Of a DNA stretch of 57,993 nt, positions 1 to 9,746 are shown in pieces (position 1 is the stretch's first letter; every line of letters begins with the position of its first letter). The notes beneath the pieces are model-generated. The model was not told the DNA's origin. It saw only the letters and a list, made by a program, of their open reading frames with translations, and searched no databases. A program made the translations under genes and the position numbers. This DNA is from JAVBLK01 sp031553565 (GTDB lineage: Bacteria > Bacillota > Clostridia > Christensenellales > DUVY01), in assembly GCA_031553565.1 (NCBI GenBank), contig JAVBLK010000042.1, positions 1 to 57,993 of the forward strand, given 5' to 3'.

Positions 1-10
1 TTTAACGCCT

Positions 11-90
11 TGTCATTCTGAACGCAGTGAAGAATCTTGTAATTTAAGATCACCGTTGCCTTAAGATCCTTCGCTTTGCTCAGGATGACA
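11..90. repeat. Inverted repeat, TGTCATTCTGA type
   Basis: Two arms at 11-37 and 64-90 are near-perfect reverse complements (TGTCATTCTGAACGCAGTGA against its complement ending CAGGATGACA), separated by about 26 bases. The pair would fold into a long hairpin. Arms of this kind (GTCATTCTGAGCGAAGCGAAG) are a common intergenic repeat in many bacterial genomes. No gene is visible around it. Confidence 0.7.
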
Positions 91-189
91 CCGCACTGCT
101 GTTTTTCTCCCGTTTTCTTTTCTTTTTAGCGGTTGACCTAAAGGCTTCAGGCTTCGCCTTAAGGCGAGGGGTTTAACCCCCTCTTACGG

Positions 190-242
190 AGACTAAAAAA
201 TACTTGCTCTAAATTGATCTCATTAATTCATCGCTTCCTTTT
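190..242 (+). repeat. Family 1 fold-back repeat, right-end fragment
   Basis: The stretch from ACTAAAAAATACTTGCTCT through ATTCATCGCTTCCTT matches the right end of the dispersed element seen complete at 7496-7663. The left part is missing. Just before it, 139-185 holds small GC-rich hairpins (for example GGCTTCGCCTTAAGGCGAGG) without a gene. Confidence 0.7.
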
Positions 243-294
243 TTTGCCGCAATCCCGCATATGTTAAATTCCTGAAAAATATGTTAAAAAACTG

Positions 295-323
295 TTGCTT
301 TTTATATAACGGAGGACTATAAT
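295..323 (+). promoter_or_regulatory. Promoter of the 28-residue peptide gene
   Basis: A -35 box TTGCTT at 295-300 and a perfect -10 box TATAAT at 318-323 are separated by 17 bases. Transcription should start near 330, leaving a leader of about 75 nt. The leader contains the A/T palindrome CAATTATTAGAATAATTG at 366-383, just before the Shine-Dalgarno sequence. Confidence 0.8.
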
Positions 324-403
324 CTAGTTAATCTGTATTCAATTTAGACCTTGTTTAATCGTTTTCAATTATTAGAATAATTGATATTAAGGAGGTGACA
401 AAT

Positions 404-490
404 ATGGCAGACGTCAAGAAACCGGCACCGGCGGCTAAGCCCGCAGCCAAGCCCGCAGCTAAACCCGCTGCACCCGCAAAGAAAAAGTAA
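404..490 (+). CDS. 28-residue Ala/Lys/Pro-rich peptide
   Basis: This short gene encodes a 28-residue peptide made almost only of Ala, Lys and Pro. After MADVKK it runs as AKPAAKPAAKPAA and ends in KKK. It has a full set of expression signals: a promoter at 295-323, an exceptionally strong AAGGAGGTGA ribosome binding site at 389-398 eight bases before the ATG, and an intrinsic terminator at 521-552. Synonymous codons vary within the repeats (GCA, GCC, GCT, GCG; AAG, AAA; CCC, CCG), which argues for selection on protein. I do not recognise a family. The composition resembles bacterial histone H1-like tails and the AKP-rich extensions on S11 and L5 in this same window, so nucleic-acid binding is a guess from composition only. 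Confidence 0.7.
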   Translation: MADVKKPAPAAKPAAKPAAKPAAPAKKK

Positions 491-520
491 TAAACGGGTT
501 GTCAATGACAAGTCGATCAC

Positions 521-552
521 AAAAGCCCGCCTGAAAAGGACGGGCTTTTTCT
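521..552 (+). terminator. Intrinsic terminator after the peptide gene
   Basis: AAAAGCCCG and CGGGCTTTTT pair around an 11-base loop and the right arm ends in a T-run. The hairpin lies between the peptide gene and the convergent permease gene, whose stop codon is inside the right arm. It could therefore serve both strands, although the T-run is better on the plus strand. Confidence 0.85.
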
Positions 553-2803
553 ATTGGCCGTCTGCCCCTTCCCCGGGTAAACGTTGTCCGCCTTTATACT
601 CCTCCGCCGACAGCTTTTGTTGCGGCTTTTGTTGCCGTCCGATATTGTTTTTTGCCGAAAGATAATAGGTCGCGCCTAAATAACAGGCATATATCCCGAA
701 AAAAATCAGCGGTACCGCCGCTCCGATCAGAAATATGGCGGCCGGGACAGAACCCAGCATTATTTTTGCCCATACCGCGCTGAAAACCACCGATGCCGCT
801 GCCATCAGGGCGGGTATCAGCATAGGCGTTAAAAAGAAGGCCGATATCTGCCGGAATAATATTTTGCGCTGGCCGGCCGCGCCCACGCCCAGCATATTGA
901 GTATCGCATAGCGTTTTTTGTCCCTGTCCGAGTCCGACATAACTTTTAATGATAGCAGCGCCATCGCAAAAAACATAAAGACGACCGCTAAGTATAATAC
1001 CGAAACGATCATAGTGGCAGAATTTGCGTTAATTATATCTATTTCTTTGTATCTGCAATTTCCCCCAAAATTATTGTAAAATTCAGGCGGCAGATAACCC
1101 TTGGTATTCATAACAAGACTCGTATTATGCAGATAAGCCGCCCATTCCGGCTCCGTTAATAAAGTATCCTGAACGACAATGAAGTATTGATAGTGGCGGT
1201 AAGAACCGTAAGACAAATATTCATACCCTTCCCTTTCGCCCTGAAAGCTTAATACTTGGCCGAAAAGGTTGATGGTGCTGCCTGCAGCCAAAGGATTTTC
1301 CCCGTAGAAATAATTATGCAGAACATAAAAACCGTTATTAGCAACTGCGACCTCTTCGCGGCCAAGCTGTTTTATCATTGTGTTCAAATCGTCTTGCCTG
1401 ATTATAAGAAACCAAGGGCGTTCCTCCTGATACCAGTCCTGCAAACCGCGCAAGACCGAATGATATATGCCGTACGAATGTGAAAACGTTACAGGTGAAT
1501 ACTTCTCTGCTTTCTCAATCGTTGTTTCCGCCCAGGCATAAGCATCGTCTTCCCCGTTATACGTACTGTAGCCGGTTGCATCAAATTGCGTATATCGGTT
1601 GACTTCCTCTATTTGAACAAAGCGCGCGGAATAGACAAAATTTGAAAAGAAAATCGCCAGCGACAAAAGCACAGCTATCGCGCCCATCATCGCTGCGTTG
1701 CTGCTGAGCGCAGATGTCATCTGCCTGTAATGGAATAAATTGCTCCCTTTAAGTTTCTTAGGTTTATTGAGATTGTTTGAATAAAAACTGCGTGAGAAAA
1801 AATAGAAGATAAATATCGCGGCCACAAGTAAGATAAGTATGTTCGGTAAAACTACATTATAAGTGAGGTCGTCAAACTTTCCTTCCGCTCCGGTCTGAAA
1901 ACTGAACGCGTCAAGCAGCATCCAGATACCGAATGCGCAAATCGCGGCAATCACCGCGATCATTGAAACAGCGATTGCCCGTTCGACCGCACGTTTCTTC
2001 GGTACGATAAATATCCCCGCGATCAGAACCGCCAAACATGCGGCGACGCCGAATATATATCCGGAAAACACCGCCAGTGACATATTGTTCGCGTATAAGG
2101 CATTGCGGTTTTTAATATCGAAAACGACCGATAGAAGCCAGCCTAAAAGTATAGCGGCAGCCGCCATAACAGTCACTGTCAGAAATATTCTGACGTTTTT
2201 AATGATTTTCAGTTTGTTCGGCTGTTTGCGCTCGGCAGCTTTTTCTTTCAGCAGATCACCTATCTTGCTTTTCCGCACGATACGGGCGGAATAAACGATA
2301 GCCGCAAGAAATATGACTGCCCACTGTATAAGTGTCAGCCAGATACTGCTTGGAACATAATTTAATGATCCGAAATTGTTCCCGATTATTCCGCATATAA
2401 ACGCGTTGATAATCTGAAATACGCCAAGACCCAATATACAGCCTATGACAAAAGAGCAAGCGCCGATGATCAGGTTTTCTATTATAAATACTCTTAATAC
2501 GGCAGAACGTTTTACGCCGAGCAGCAAATATACCCCAAGCTCTTTTTTTCTCTTCCGCAACAAAAACGCCGTAGCGTAACATATGATGAAACCTACAACT
2601 AAGGTGATCAACACAACAATAAAATTCAAGATAGCTTTTGCGCTTTCCTGCGATTGTTCGCCAAAAGTTTCCGCAAGCTCCGTTGTCAGTACCACGTTGT
2701 TTACGGCGAACATCAGCGCGACTGTAAAGATGACTGTTATGAAGTAGATCATGTACGACGAGGTCTGGCGTTTGACGTTCCTTACGGCGAGTTTACCTAA
2801 CAT
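551..2803 (-). CDS. FtsX/BceB-type ABC transporter permease
   Basis: This is a 750-residue membrane permease of the FtsX/MacB-related BceB class, which usually exports or senses cell-wall-active peptide antibiotics together with a BceA-type ATPase. The N-terminus (MLGKLAVRNVKRQ) is typical of the class. A first TM near residues 18-38 is followed by a TM block with the usual KRKKELGVYLLLG coupling segment. A large extracytoplasmic part lies around residues 390-600, and a second FtsX block (DRDKKRYAILNMLGVG) closes the protein. At 750 residues it is longer than typical BceB (about 620-670). It overlaps the upstream ATPase gene by 11 bases. No two-component system accompanies it here. The substrate is unknown. 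Confidence 0.85.
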   Translation of the reverse strand: MLGKLAVRNVKRQTSSYMIYFITVIFTVALMFAVNNVVLTTELAETFGEQSQESAKAILNFIVVLITLVVGFIICYATAFLLRKRKKELGVYLLLGVKRSAVLRVFIIENLIIGACSFVIGCILGLGVFQIINAFICGIIGNNFGSLNYVPSSIWLTLIQWAVIFLAAIVYSARIVRKSKIGDLLKEKAAERKQPNKLKIIKNVRIFLTVTVMAAAAILLGWLLSVVFDIKNRNALYANNMSLAVFSGYIFGVAACLAVLIAGIFIVPKKRAVERAIAVSMIAVIAAICAFGIWMLLDAFSFQTGAEGKFDDLTYNVVLPNILILLVAAIFIFYFFSRSFYSNNLNKPKKLKGSNLFHYRQMTSALSSNAAMMGAIAVLLSLAIFFSNFVYSARFVQIEEVNRYTQFDATGYSTYNGEDDAYAWAETTIEKAEKYSPVTFSHSYGIYHSVLRGLQDWYQEERPWFLIIRQDDLNTMIKQLGREEVAVANNGFYVLHNYFYGENPLAAGSTINLFGQVLSFQGEREGYEYLSYGSYRHYQYFIVVQDTLLTEPEWAAYLHNTSLVMNTKGYLPPEFYNNFGGNCRYKEIDIINANSATMIVSVLYLAVVFMFFAMALLSLKVMSDSDRDKKRYAILNMLGVGAAGQRKILFRQISAFFLTPMLIPALMAAASVVFSAVWAKIMLGSVPAAIFLIGAAVPLIFFGIYACYLGATYYLSAKNNIGRQQKPQQKLSAEEYKGGQRLPGEGADGQ

Positions 2804-3554
2804 AACGCTCGCCCCCCGCCGCCGTGTTTATATCAAGGATTTCCCGAAAGAATATATCGTCCGCTTTCTTGCCCTTTAATATTTCGTTGTAAATCTTTCC
2901 GTCCTTTAAGAATAGCACCCTGTTGGCGTAAGAGGCCACGACCGGATCATGTGTTACCGCCAGAATGGTCGCGCCGTAAGAGGCGTTCATAAATTGCAGC
3001 AGCTTCATAAGGTTCTTGGAATTTTTCGAATCCAGTGCGCCCGTAGGCTCGTCGGCCATGATAAGTGACGGGTTTGTTATGAGCGCCCTTGCACAGGCCG
3101 TCCTCTGCCGTTCGCCGCCGGAGATCTCATGCGGAAATTGATCCTTGATTGGCACTATATCGAAAGTTTTAAGTATCCCGTCGGCTTTTTCGGTTATTTC
3201 CTTTTTAGGTGTGTTTCTAAGCGATAGCGGCAGGACTATGTTTTCGTATACCGTAAGAGTATCCAAAAGGTTGTATTCCTGAAAGACAAAGCCCACTTTA
3301 TCCCGGCGGTAGTCGGCAAGCGCCTTTTCGCCCAGAACGGTTATGTCCAGGCCGTCCACAAATATGCTGCCGCAGCTGACTATATCGATTGTCGCTATCA
3401 GGTTCAGCAGGGTGGTTTTGCCCGAACCCGACGCGCCCATGATAGTTACGAACTCCGATTTTGCCACGCCGAAGGATATCCCGTCCACCGCCTTAGTAGC
3501 GGCGCTGCCCTTGCCATAAATTTTTACAACGTTATTAAGTCTTAAAATTTCCAT
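2793..3554 (-). CDS. BceA/LolD-type ABC transporter ATPase
   Basis: This 253-residue ATPase would power the permease encoded directly downstream. Walker A GASGSGKTT lies near residues 40-48, the signature ISGGERQR near 142, and Walker B LIMADEPTGALD follows at the usual distance, with a Q-loop FVFQEYNLLD. The start was placed at MEILRLNNVV, where AAGGTAG precedes the ATG. An upstream in-frame extension to 3605 lacks family similarity and a good binding site. The 3' end overlaps the permease start, implying translational coupling. The family (MacB/LolD/BceA) is secure; the exact substrate is not. Confidence 0.88.
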   Translation of the reverse strand: MEILRLNNVVKIYGKGSAATKAVDGISFGVAKSEFVTIMGASGSGKTTLLNLIATIDIVSCGSIFVDGLDITVLGEKALADYRRDKVGFVFQEYNLLDTLTVYENIVLPLSLRNTPKKEITEKADGILKTFDIVPIKDQFPHEISGGERQRTACARALITNPSLIMADEPTGALDSKNSKNLMKLLQFMNASYGATILAVTHDPVVASYANRVLFLKDGKIYNEILKGKKADDIFFREILDINTAAGGERYVR

Positions 3555-3625
3555 GGTTTCTACCTTTGTATATTGCAGCTGCGCTATAGCAAATAAAATT
3601 TTCAAGTTGATCTGCTATAAGAAAA

Positions 3626-3654
3626 ATGCTCCGCGGATTTTTTCCTCGGAGCAT
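3626..3654 (-). terminator. Intrinsic terminator before the ABC operon
   Basis: On the minus strand ATGCTCCG pairs with CGGAGCAT and is followed directly by TTTTTC. It sits 71 bases before the ATPase start and about 210 bases after the TM2-like gene stop. It could end transcription of the TM2-like gene, or act as an attenuator in the ABC leader if the ABC promoter lies upstream. I found no convincing promoter between it and the ATPase start. Confidence 0.65.
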
Positions 3655-3706
3655 CAAATTCATAGATAATCCATGTAAACACTGATTTAGGTTGCCTAAT
3701 GACGCC

Positions 3707-3867
3707 TTAAGGAACAATGAATAAATGAGGAAATTTAGAGCAAGTATTTTTAAGGCAGAAAACGGCTTGTTTTTGCAGAAAATAGTAGAACTATTTGTGA
3801 AAGAAGATGTTTTCAGACGAAAAAGACGCCGCTACTAAATTTTACTTAAATTTTCAGTGGTTACTTA
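3707..3867 (-). repeat. Family 1 fold-back repeat, complete copy
   Basis: A copy of the 165-bp dispersed element in reverse orientation. It shares TTAAGGAA..ATGAATAAATGAG, TTTAGAGCAAGTATTTTT, the core AATAGTAGAACTATT and GAAAAAGACGCCG. Its outer end overlaps the TAA stop codon of the TM2-like gene at 3865-3867. Confidence 0.85.
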
Positions 3868-4254
3868 ATCTTTATCCGCCGTTTCCGCGGCAGCCGCGTC
3901 GTCGGTCACCCCGGCGGCTGTCTCATCGGTGCCGCCTTTTTTAGCCTTCTTTTCCTTAGGGGCTTTCGGCGCCTTTTCTTTCTTCGGCTTTTCCTTGGGT
4001 TCTGCCGGCACCGCGCCTTCGGGCAGGGGCTCGCGCTTCTTGAAGTAGTAGATCGGGTTTACCTCGTACCTGCCGGTCGCGCACATTATGATGTCCATTA
4101 TCCACCAGACCAAAAAAACTACGCCCGTGATGATGGACATAAATTTGAGGATGAACAGCAGCACCCTTTCCTTGTACAGCTTATCGAGCGCCAGCGGCAG
4201 TATACAGAACGCCAGCATCAGCCCGCTATTGTCGCCTTTAAAATCCTTACCCAT
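3865..4254 (-). CDS. TM2-like membrane protein with Lys/Glu/Ala-rich tail
   Basis: This 129-residue protein has two predicted membrane helices (about residues 11-24 and 34-58). The arrangement ends LVWWIMDIIMCATGRY, which resembles the TM2 domain family (..WWLIDLILILTG). The usual glycines between the helices are missing, so the match is partial. From about residue 80 it becomes a highly charged tail (KEKPKKEKAPKAPKEKKAKK, then acidic Ala-rich). The start MGKDFKGDN is preceded by GAGG; a longer in-frame start lacks a site. The tail resembles extensions on ribosomal proteins in this window. Function is unknown. Confidence 0.6.
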   Translation of the reverse strand: MGKDFKGDNSGLMLAFCILPLALDKLYKERVLLFILKFMSIITGVVFLVWWIMDIIMCATGRYEVNPIYYFKKREPLPEGAVPAEPKEKPKKEKAPKAPKEKKAKKGGTDETAAGVTDDAAAAETADKD

Positions 4255-4328
4255 ATATAAACGTCCTCGCAATTTGTTTACTATAAGCAGAAACGGCAAA
4301 ATGATTGTTCCGCGTTTCCTTATACCAT

Positions 4329-4357
4329 ATTATACTACATTTACGTTTTATTTGCAA
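4329..4357 (-). promoter_or_regulatory. Promoter of the TM2-like gene
   Basis: On the minus strand a -35 box TTGCAA (4352-4357) and a perfect -10 box TATAAT (4329-4334) are 17 bases apart. Transcription would begin near 4322, about 68 bases before the ATG. Confidence 0.7.
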
Positions 4358-4391
4358 AAAGTATTTTTGCCTTGATGAAGCGGATAATAGC

Positions 4392-5870
4392 TTACGCGGC
4401 AAGCTCGGCGACCTGCAGCTCCCCCGTGCCCAGTTTGTTTTTCTTCCACTTGCCCGTCAGGATATAGATAAGGCACAATATGGTCGTAACAACGGTTGCG
4501 ATCGGCATGGCCATAGCTATGCCGGTAAAGCCCACGCCAAGTACAGTATCTATAATGTACGCCAGAGGCACCCTGATCACGATCGAGCTTAAGATAGACG
4601 CGCCCATCGAGATCATCGTGTGCCCCGCGCCGTTTATGATCCCCGCGAACGACACAAAGAACGCAAGGACGATATAGTCGATACTGAAGGTCTTAAGATA
4701 CTCGGCGCCAAGGGTAATAGACTCGTGCCCGCCCTCCGCCCCGGCGTTCTTAAGCTGGAAGATGCTTACCAGCTGATCCGGAATACACTGGCACAGGATA
4801 TAGAAAACCGCGCCGACCACAAGGCTGATACCTATCCCTGTGAACATGACCTTTATTGCGCGTTTATACAGCCCCGCGCCGATATTCTGCGCCGTCATTG
4901 CCGTTACCGCCATGCCGATGGCGAAAATAGGCAAAATTGCGATGGAGTTGAACTTGGACGCAAAGCTGGCGCCCGCGCCCGCGGCAAGGCCGTGCGCGTT
5001 GATAAACACGATCAGCAGGATAAAAGACATCGAGTTGACCGCGTTCTGCACAGAGGTAGGCAACCCGACTTTCAGCAGCTTTTTAAGCTTTTCGGGATAG
5101 ATCCTGAAGCTTCTTAGTTTGAAGTCAAAAATAAATTTCTTTTTGTAAAGATAAAGCACCGCGGTAAACATTGCTATCGCCTGGGCAATTATGGTCGCCC
5201 ACGCCGCCCCTGCAACGCCCAGCCCCAGCGGCCCGACAAACAGGATATCCAGCCCTATGTTAAGCGCGCAGGTGCAGCCGACGATGATAAGCGGCCGGAC
5301 AGAGTCGCCCATACCCCTTAAGACCGCGCTGATGCCGTTGTAGGCAAAGACAAAGACGTTGCCCGCCATACATATGATCACATAAGCAATCGTCTCTTTC
5401 TGCGCGGCAGCGTCGATACCCATTGCCCTCACTATCGTTCCGGCGAGCGCGACCATCAGGATCGTCAGCACGGCGGCGGCCAGCAGCAGCACGGTAAAAA
5501 TCGTGCCTATCGTTTCCTTGATGTCCTCGTGCCGCTTTCGGCTGATGTATTGCGCGATAAGGACCGTGCCGCCCAAGCAGAAGCCGACAATAATATTGGT
5601 GATAAGTATCGTTATCTGCCCGCCCTGATTGACGGCGATGCTAGACGAATCCGTGCCGACAAACAAGCCAACTATCAGCATATCGCCGATGTTATACAGC
5701 GCCTGTATAAGATTAGACAGCAAGAACGGCAGGCTGAAAATCAGCATCTGTTTTAACACGTTGCCGCGCGTCAGGTCTTTTTCAAATTTAGCCGCGCCCT
5801 TTACGGGCTGCGCGTCCCCGGCGGCTCCGGCAGTGATCCCGCCCGTTAAAACTTCATCTTTGTTTTCCAT
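4392..5870 (-). CDS. MATE family multidrug/Na+ antiporter
   Basis: This 492-residue, 12-TM membrane protein belongs to the MATE efflux family, which exports cationic drugs or metabolites against Na+ or H+. After a cytoplasmic N-terminus of about 35 residues, the repeat LTRGNVLKQMLIFSLPFLLSN opens the first bundle. NIGDMLIVGLFVG, GFCLGGTVLIAQYISRKR and the second half (KVGLPTSVQNAVNSMSF) follow the normal pattern and length. There is no clear Shine-Dalgarno sequence before the ATG, only GTAAAAAAAC, so initiation may be weak or coupled to read-through of the tuf terminator just upstream. Substrate unknown. Confidence 0.9.
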   Translation of the reverse strand: MENKDEVLTGGITAGAAGDAQPVKGAAKFEKDLTRGNVLKQMLIFSLPFLLSNLIQALYNIGDMLIVGLFVGTDSSSIAVNQGGQITILITNIIVGFCLGGTVLIAQYISRKRHEDIKETIGTIFTVLLLAAAVLTILMVALAGTIVRAMGIDAAAQKETIAYVIICMAGNVFVFAYNGISAVLRGMGDSVRPLIIVGCTCALNIGLDILFVGPLGLGVAGAAWATIIAQAIAMFTAVLYLYKKKFIFDFKLRSFRIYPEKLKKLLKVGLPTSVQNAVNSMSFILLIVFINAHGLAAGAGASFASKFNSIAILPIFAIGMAVTAMTAQNIGAGLYKRAIKVMFTGIGISLVVGAVFYILCQCIPDQLVSIFQLKNAGAEGGHESITLGAEYLKTFSIDYIVLAFFVSFAGIINGAGHTMISMGASILSSIVIRVPLAYIIDTVLGVGFTGIAMAMPIATVVTTILCLIYILTGKWKKNKLGTGELQVAELAA

Positions 5871-5885
5871 GTTTTTTTACATATG

Positions 5886-5917
5886 TTAAAAGGCGGATAA
5901 TGAAATCCGCCTTTTAA
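5886..5917 (-). terminator. Intrinsic terminator after tuf
   Basis: On the minus strand AAAAGGCGGAT and ATCCGCCTTTT form an 11-bp stem with a short loop and a T-rich right arm, about 70 bases after the tuf stop codon. It separates tuf from the MATE gene, whose start is only 16 bases further on. Confidence 0.8.
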
Positions 5918-5988
5918 TTTTAAAAGAAAATTTTCATATACACCGCGCTTGCATAAAAGCGAACCGCGGATCGATGTTAGCCCCGGTA

Positions 5989-7191
<1,203 letters not shown>

Positions 7192-7260
7192 TTTAGTTCC
7201 TCCGAGCGCCTTGCGCGCTTGTTATTTTTTATTAAAGGTAATCCCTTTTTTACTTAAAAG

Positions 7261-7289
7261 ATTATACCATATTAAAATCGTTTTTACAA
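7261..7289 (-). promoter_or_regulatory. Promoter of tuf
   Basis: On the minus strand TATAAT (7261-7266) is 17 bases from a moderate -35 box TTGTAA (7284-7289). It would give a leader of about 65 nt before tuf. This supports tuf expression independent of fusA. The rest of 7192-7658 holds one family 3 and one family 1 repeat and no gene. Confidence 0.65.
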
Positions 7290-7404
7290 ACAAAAATCAA
7301 TATGTTTTGCGTCCGTTTCCGCACCCGCGATAACGCATACGCAAGTTATAAAAGCCCCGCGGAACAGCTTCTTTCCCCTCTGCCTCTCCCCTGACGTGAG
7401 ATTA

Positions 7405-7495
7405 AAGGCAGCCGGGCGGCGGAGCTGTGTCGGCAGGCACGCGCGCGAGGAGCGGGGGGTTCTGTTTCCCGCGCCGGTCCCGCGGCATATATGCC
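7405..7495 (+). repeat. Family 3 GC-rich repeat
   Basis: The sequence shares GGCGGAGCTGTGTCGGCAGG, AGGAGCGGGGGGTTCTGTTT and CGCGCCGGTCCCGCGGCATA with copies at 10966-11071, 17423-17530 and 26340-26462. It lies in the fusA-tuf gap and abuts a family 1 element. Confidence 0.65.
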
Positions 7496-7663
7496 TTAAG
7501 GAAACGCTGAATAATTCGGATAAATTTACAGCGGCGTCTTTTTCGCCTGAAAACGTCTTCTTTTTTTCACAAATAGTTCTACTGTTTGCTGCAAAAATAA
7601 GCCGTTTTCATACTGAAAAATACTTGCTCTAAATTAACCTCATTTATTCATTGTTTCCTTAAT
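7496..7663 (+). repeat. Family 1 fold-back repeat, complete copy
   Basis: A reference copy of the dispersed element. It opens CTTAAGGAAACGCTGAATAA and closes TTATTCATTGTTTCCTTAA, giving imperfect terminal inverted repeats. Its centre AATAGTTCTACT is flanked by GAAAACG and CGTTTTC, so the whole copy can fold into one long hairpin. The closing TTA overlaps the fusA stop codon (7659-7661). Confidence 0.85.
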
Positions 7664-9746
7664 CCGCCTTTTTGGCGCGGTCGCCGATGATCTTCTCGCT
7701 GATGCTCTTAGGCACTTCCTGATAGTGCGAGAACTGCATAGTATAGTTCCCGCGGCCCTGGGTACGGCTCCTTAAGTCTGTCGCGTATCCGAACATTTCG
7801 GACAGCGGCACCTCGGCGCGGATCTGCTGGCTGCCGTTTACGACCTCGGTCGCCTGTAATACTCCGCGGCGGCCGGTGATATTGCCCATGACGCTGCCCA
7901 AATATTCCTCCGGCATAGAAACCTCCACCTTCATGATAGGCTCCATCAGCTTGGCCCCGCCCTTCTTCATTCCTTCCTTAAACGCAAGGCTGCCCGCGAT
8001 CTTGAACGCCATTTCCGAGCTGTCTACCTCGTGGTAGCTGCCGTCGATGACCGTGACCCTGAAGTCCACGCATTCGTAGCCTGCCAGGATACCGCTCATC
8101 TTTGCGTCCTTTATACCGTTATCGATAGCGGGGATATATTCCTTCGGAATCGAGCCCCCGACCGTCTTGTCAACAAATTCATAACCCTTGCCCTGTTCAA
8201 GCGGCTCCATCTCGATCCAGCAATGGCCGTATTGGCCCTTGCCGCCCGACTGGCGCACATACTTGCCCTCGACCTTGACCTTTTGCGTGATCTTTTCGCG
8301 GTAAGCGACCTGCGGCTTGCCGACGTTCGCCTCGACCTTGAACTCGCGCAGCATACGGTCAACAATGATCTCCAGGTGCAGCTCGCCCATGCCGGCGATA
8401 ATGGTCTGTCCCGTCTCGGCGTCGGTGTAGGTCTTGAAGGTGGGGTCTTCCTCGGCCAGCTTCATAAGCGCGATACCCATCTTCTCCTGCCCCGCTTTGG
8501 TCTTAGGCTCGATAGCGACCTTTATGACCGGCTCCGGGAATTCGATGCTCTCCAGAAGGATCGGCTTGTCAGGGTCGCACAGCGTATCGCCGGTCACAGT
8601 ATCCTTAAGCCCCACGATGGCGCAGATGTCGCCCGCGTGGATCTCGGTTATCTCGTTGCGCACGTTGGAATGCATCTGGATCAGCCTTCCTACGCGCTCT
8701 TTCTTGCCTTTGGAGGAATTGTATACATAGCTGCCCGCCTGCAAGGATCCGCTGTAAACGCGGAAGAACGCCAACTTGCCCACGAACGGATCGGCCATGA
8801 TTTTGAACGCCAAGCCGGCAAACGGCGCGGTGTCGCTGGTCTCGCGCTCGATCGGCATGTCCGGCTTGCCGGGCACGGTGCCCTTAACGTGGGCAACGTC
8901 CAGCGGGCTGGGCAGGTACGCCAAAACCGCGTCCAGCAGCTTTTGCACGCCCTTGTTCTTGTATGACGTCCCGCAGATGACGGGGTTTATCTTCATTGCA
9001 AGCGTAGCCTTGCGGATGCCGGCAACGATCTCTTCCTTGGAAGGCTCGATGCCCTCTAAGAATTTTTCCATCAAAGCGTCGTCGCACTCCGAGATAGCCT
9101 CGATAAGCTTTGCCCTGGCTTCCTTTGCATGCGCCAGCATGTCGGCGGGGATCTCGGTCTCGTGCGTCTGGGTACCTAGATCGTTGTCGTATATCGTTGC
9201 CTTCATCTCGACAAGGTCGATCATCCCCTTAAAGGACGCTTCCTTGCCTATCGGCAGCTGTATCGGAACGGCGTTTGCGCCCAAACGCGTCTTCATCATG
9301 TGGACGACGTTTTCAAAATTCGCGCCGTTGATGTCCATCTTGTTGACGTACGCGATGCGCGGCACGCCGTACTTATTTGCCTGGCGCCAGACAGTCTCGC
9401 TCTGCGGCTCGACGCCGCCCTTAGCGCAGAAAACCGCGACACAGCCGTCGAGGACCTTAAGCGAACGCTCTACCTCGACGGTAAAGTCAACGTGGCCGGG
9501 CGTGTCGATCAGGTTGATCCTGACGCCCTTCCACTGCGTGGTGGTAGCGGCGGAGGTGATGGTAATGCCGCGCTCCTGCTCCTGCGCCATCCAGTCCATG
9601 GTGGCGGCGCCCTCGTGCACCTCGCCCAGCTTGTGTGTTTTTCCGGTATAATAAAGTATACGCTCGCTGGTAGTCGTCTTCCCGGCGTCGATGTGCGCCA
9701 TAATACCGATGTTTCTTGTGTTCTCTAATGTAAATTCACGGGCCAT
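7659..9746 (-). CDS. fusA: Elongation factor G
   Basis: EF-G (695 residues) is the GTPase that drives translocation and, with RRF, ribosome recycling. G1 AHIDAGKTTT lies near residue 17, G2 RGITITSAATT, G3 DTPGHVDFT and G4 NKMDINGA. Domain II to V signatures such as GMGELHLEI and the C-terminal AEVPLSEMFGYATDLRS are in place. The start was set at MAREFTLENTRN, preceded by GGAG; a TTG five codons upstream is in frame but lacks family support. It follows rpsG after a 486-base gap that carries a family 3 fragment. The stop codon lies inside a family 1 repeat. Confidence 0.99.
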   Translation of the reverse strand: MAREFTLENTRNIGIMAHIDAGKTTTSERILYYTGKTHKLGEVHEGAATMDWMAQEQERGITITSAATTTQWKGVRINLIDTPGHVDFTVEVERSLKVLDGCVAVFCAKGGVEPQSETVWRQANKYGVPRIAYVNKMDINGANFENVVHMMKTRLGANAVPIQLPIGKEASFKGMIDLVEMKATIYDNDLGTQTHETEIPADMLAHAKEARAKLIEAISECDDALMEKFLEGIEPSKEEIVAGIRKATLAMKINPVICGTSYKNKGVQKLLDAVLAYLPSPLDVAHVKGTVPGKPDMPIERETSDTAPFAGLAFKIMADPFVGKLAFFRVYSGSLQAGSYVYNSSKGKKERVGRLIQMHSNVRNEITEIHAGDICAIVGLKDTVTGDTLCDPDKPILLESIEFPEPVIKVAIEPKTKAGQEKMGIALMKLAEEDPTFKTYTDAETGQTIIAGMGELHLEIIVDRMLREFKVEANVGKPQVAYREKITQKVKVEGKYVRQSGGKGQYGHCWIEMEPLEQGKGYEFVDKTVGGSIPKEYIPAIDNGIKDAKMSGILAGYECVDFRVTVIDGSYHEVDSSEMAFKIAGSLAFKEGMKKGGAKLMEPIMKVEVSMPEEYLGSVMGNITGRRGVLQATEVVNGSQQIRAEVPLSEMFGYATDLRSRTQGRGNYTMQFSHYQEVPKSISEKIIGDRAKKAD

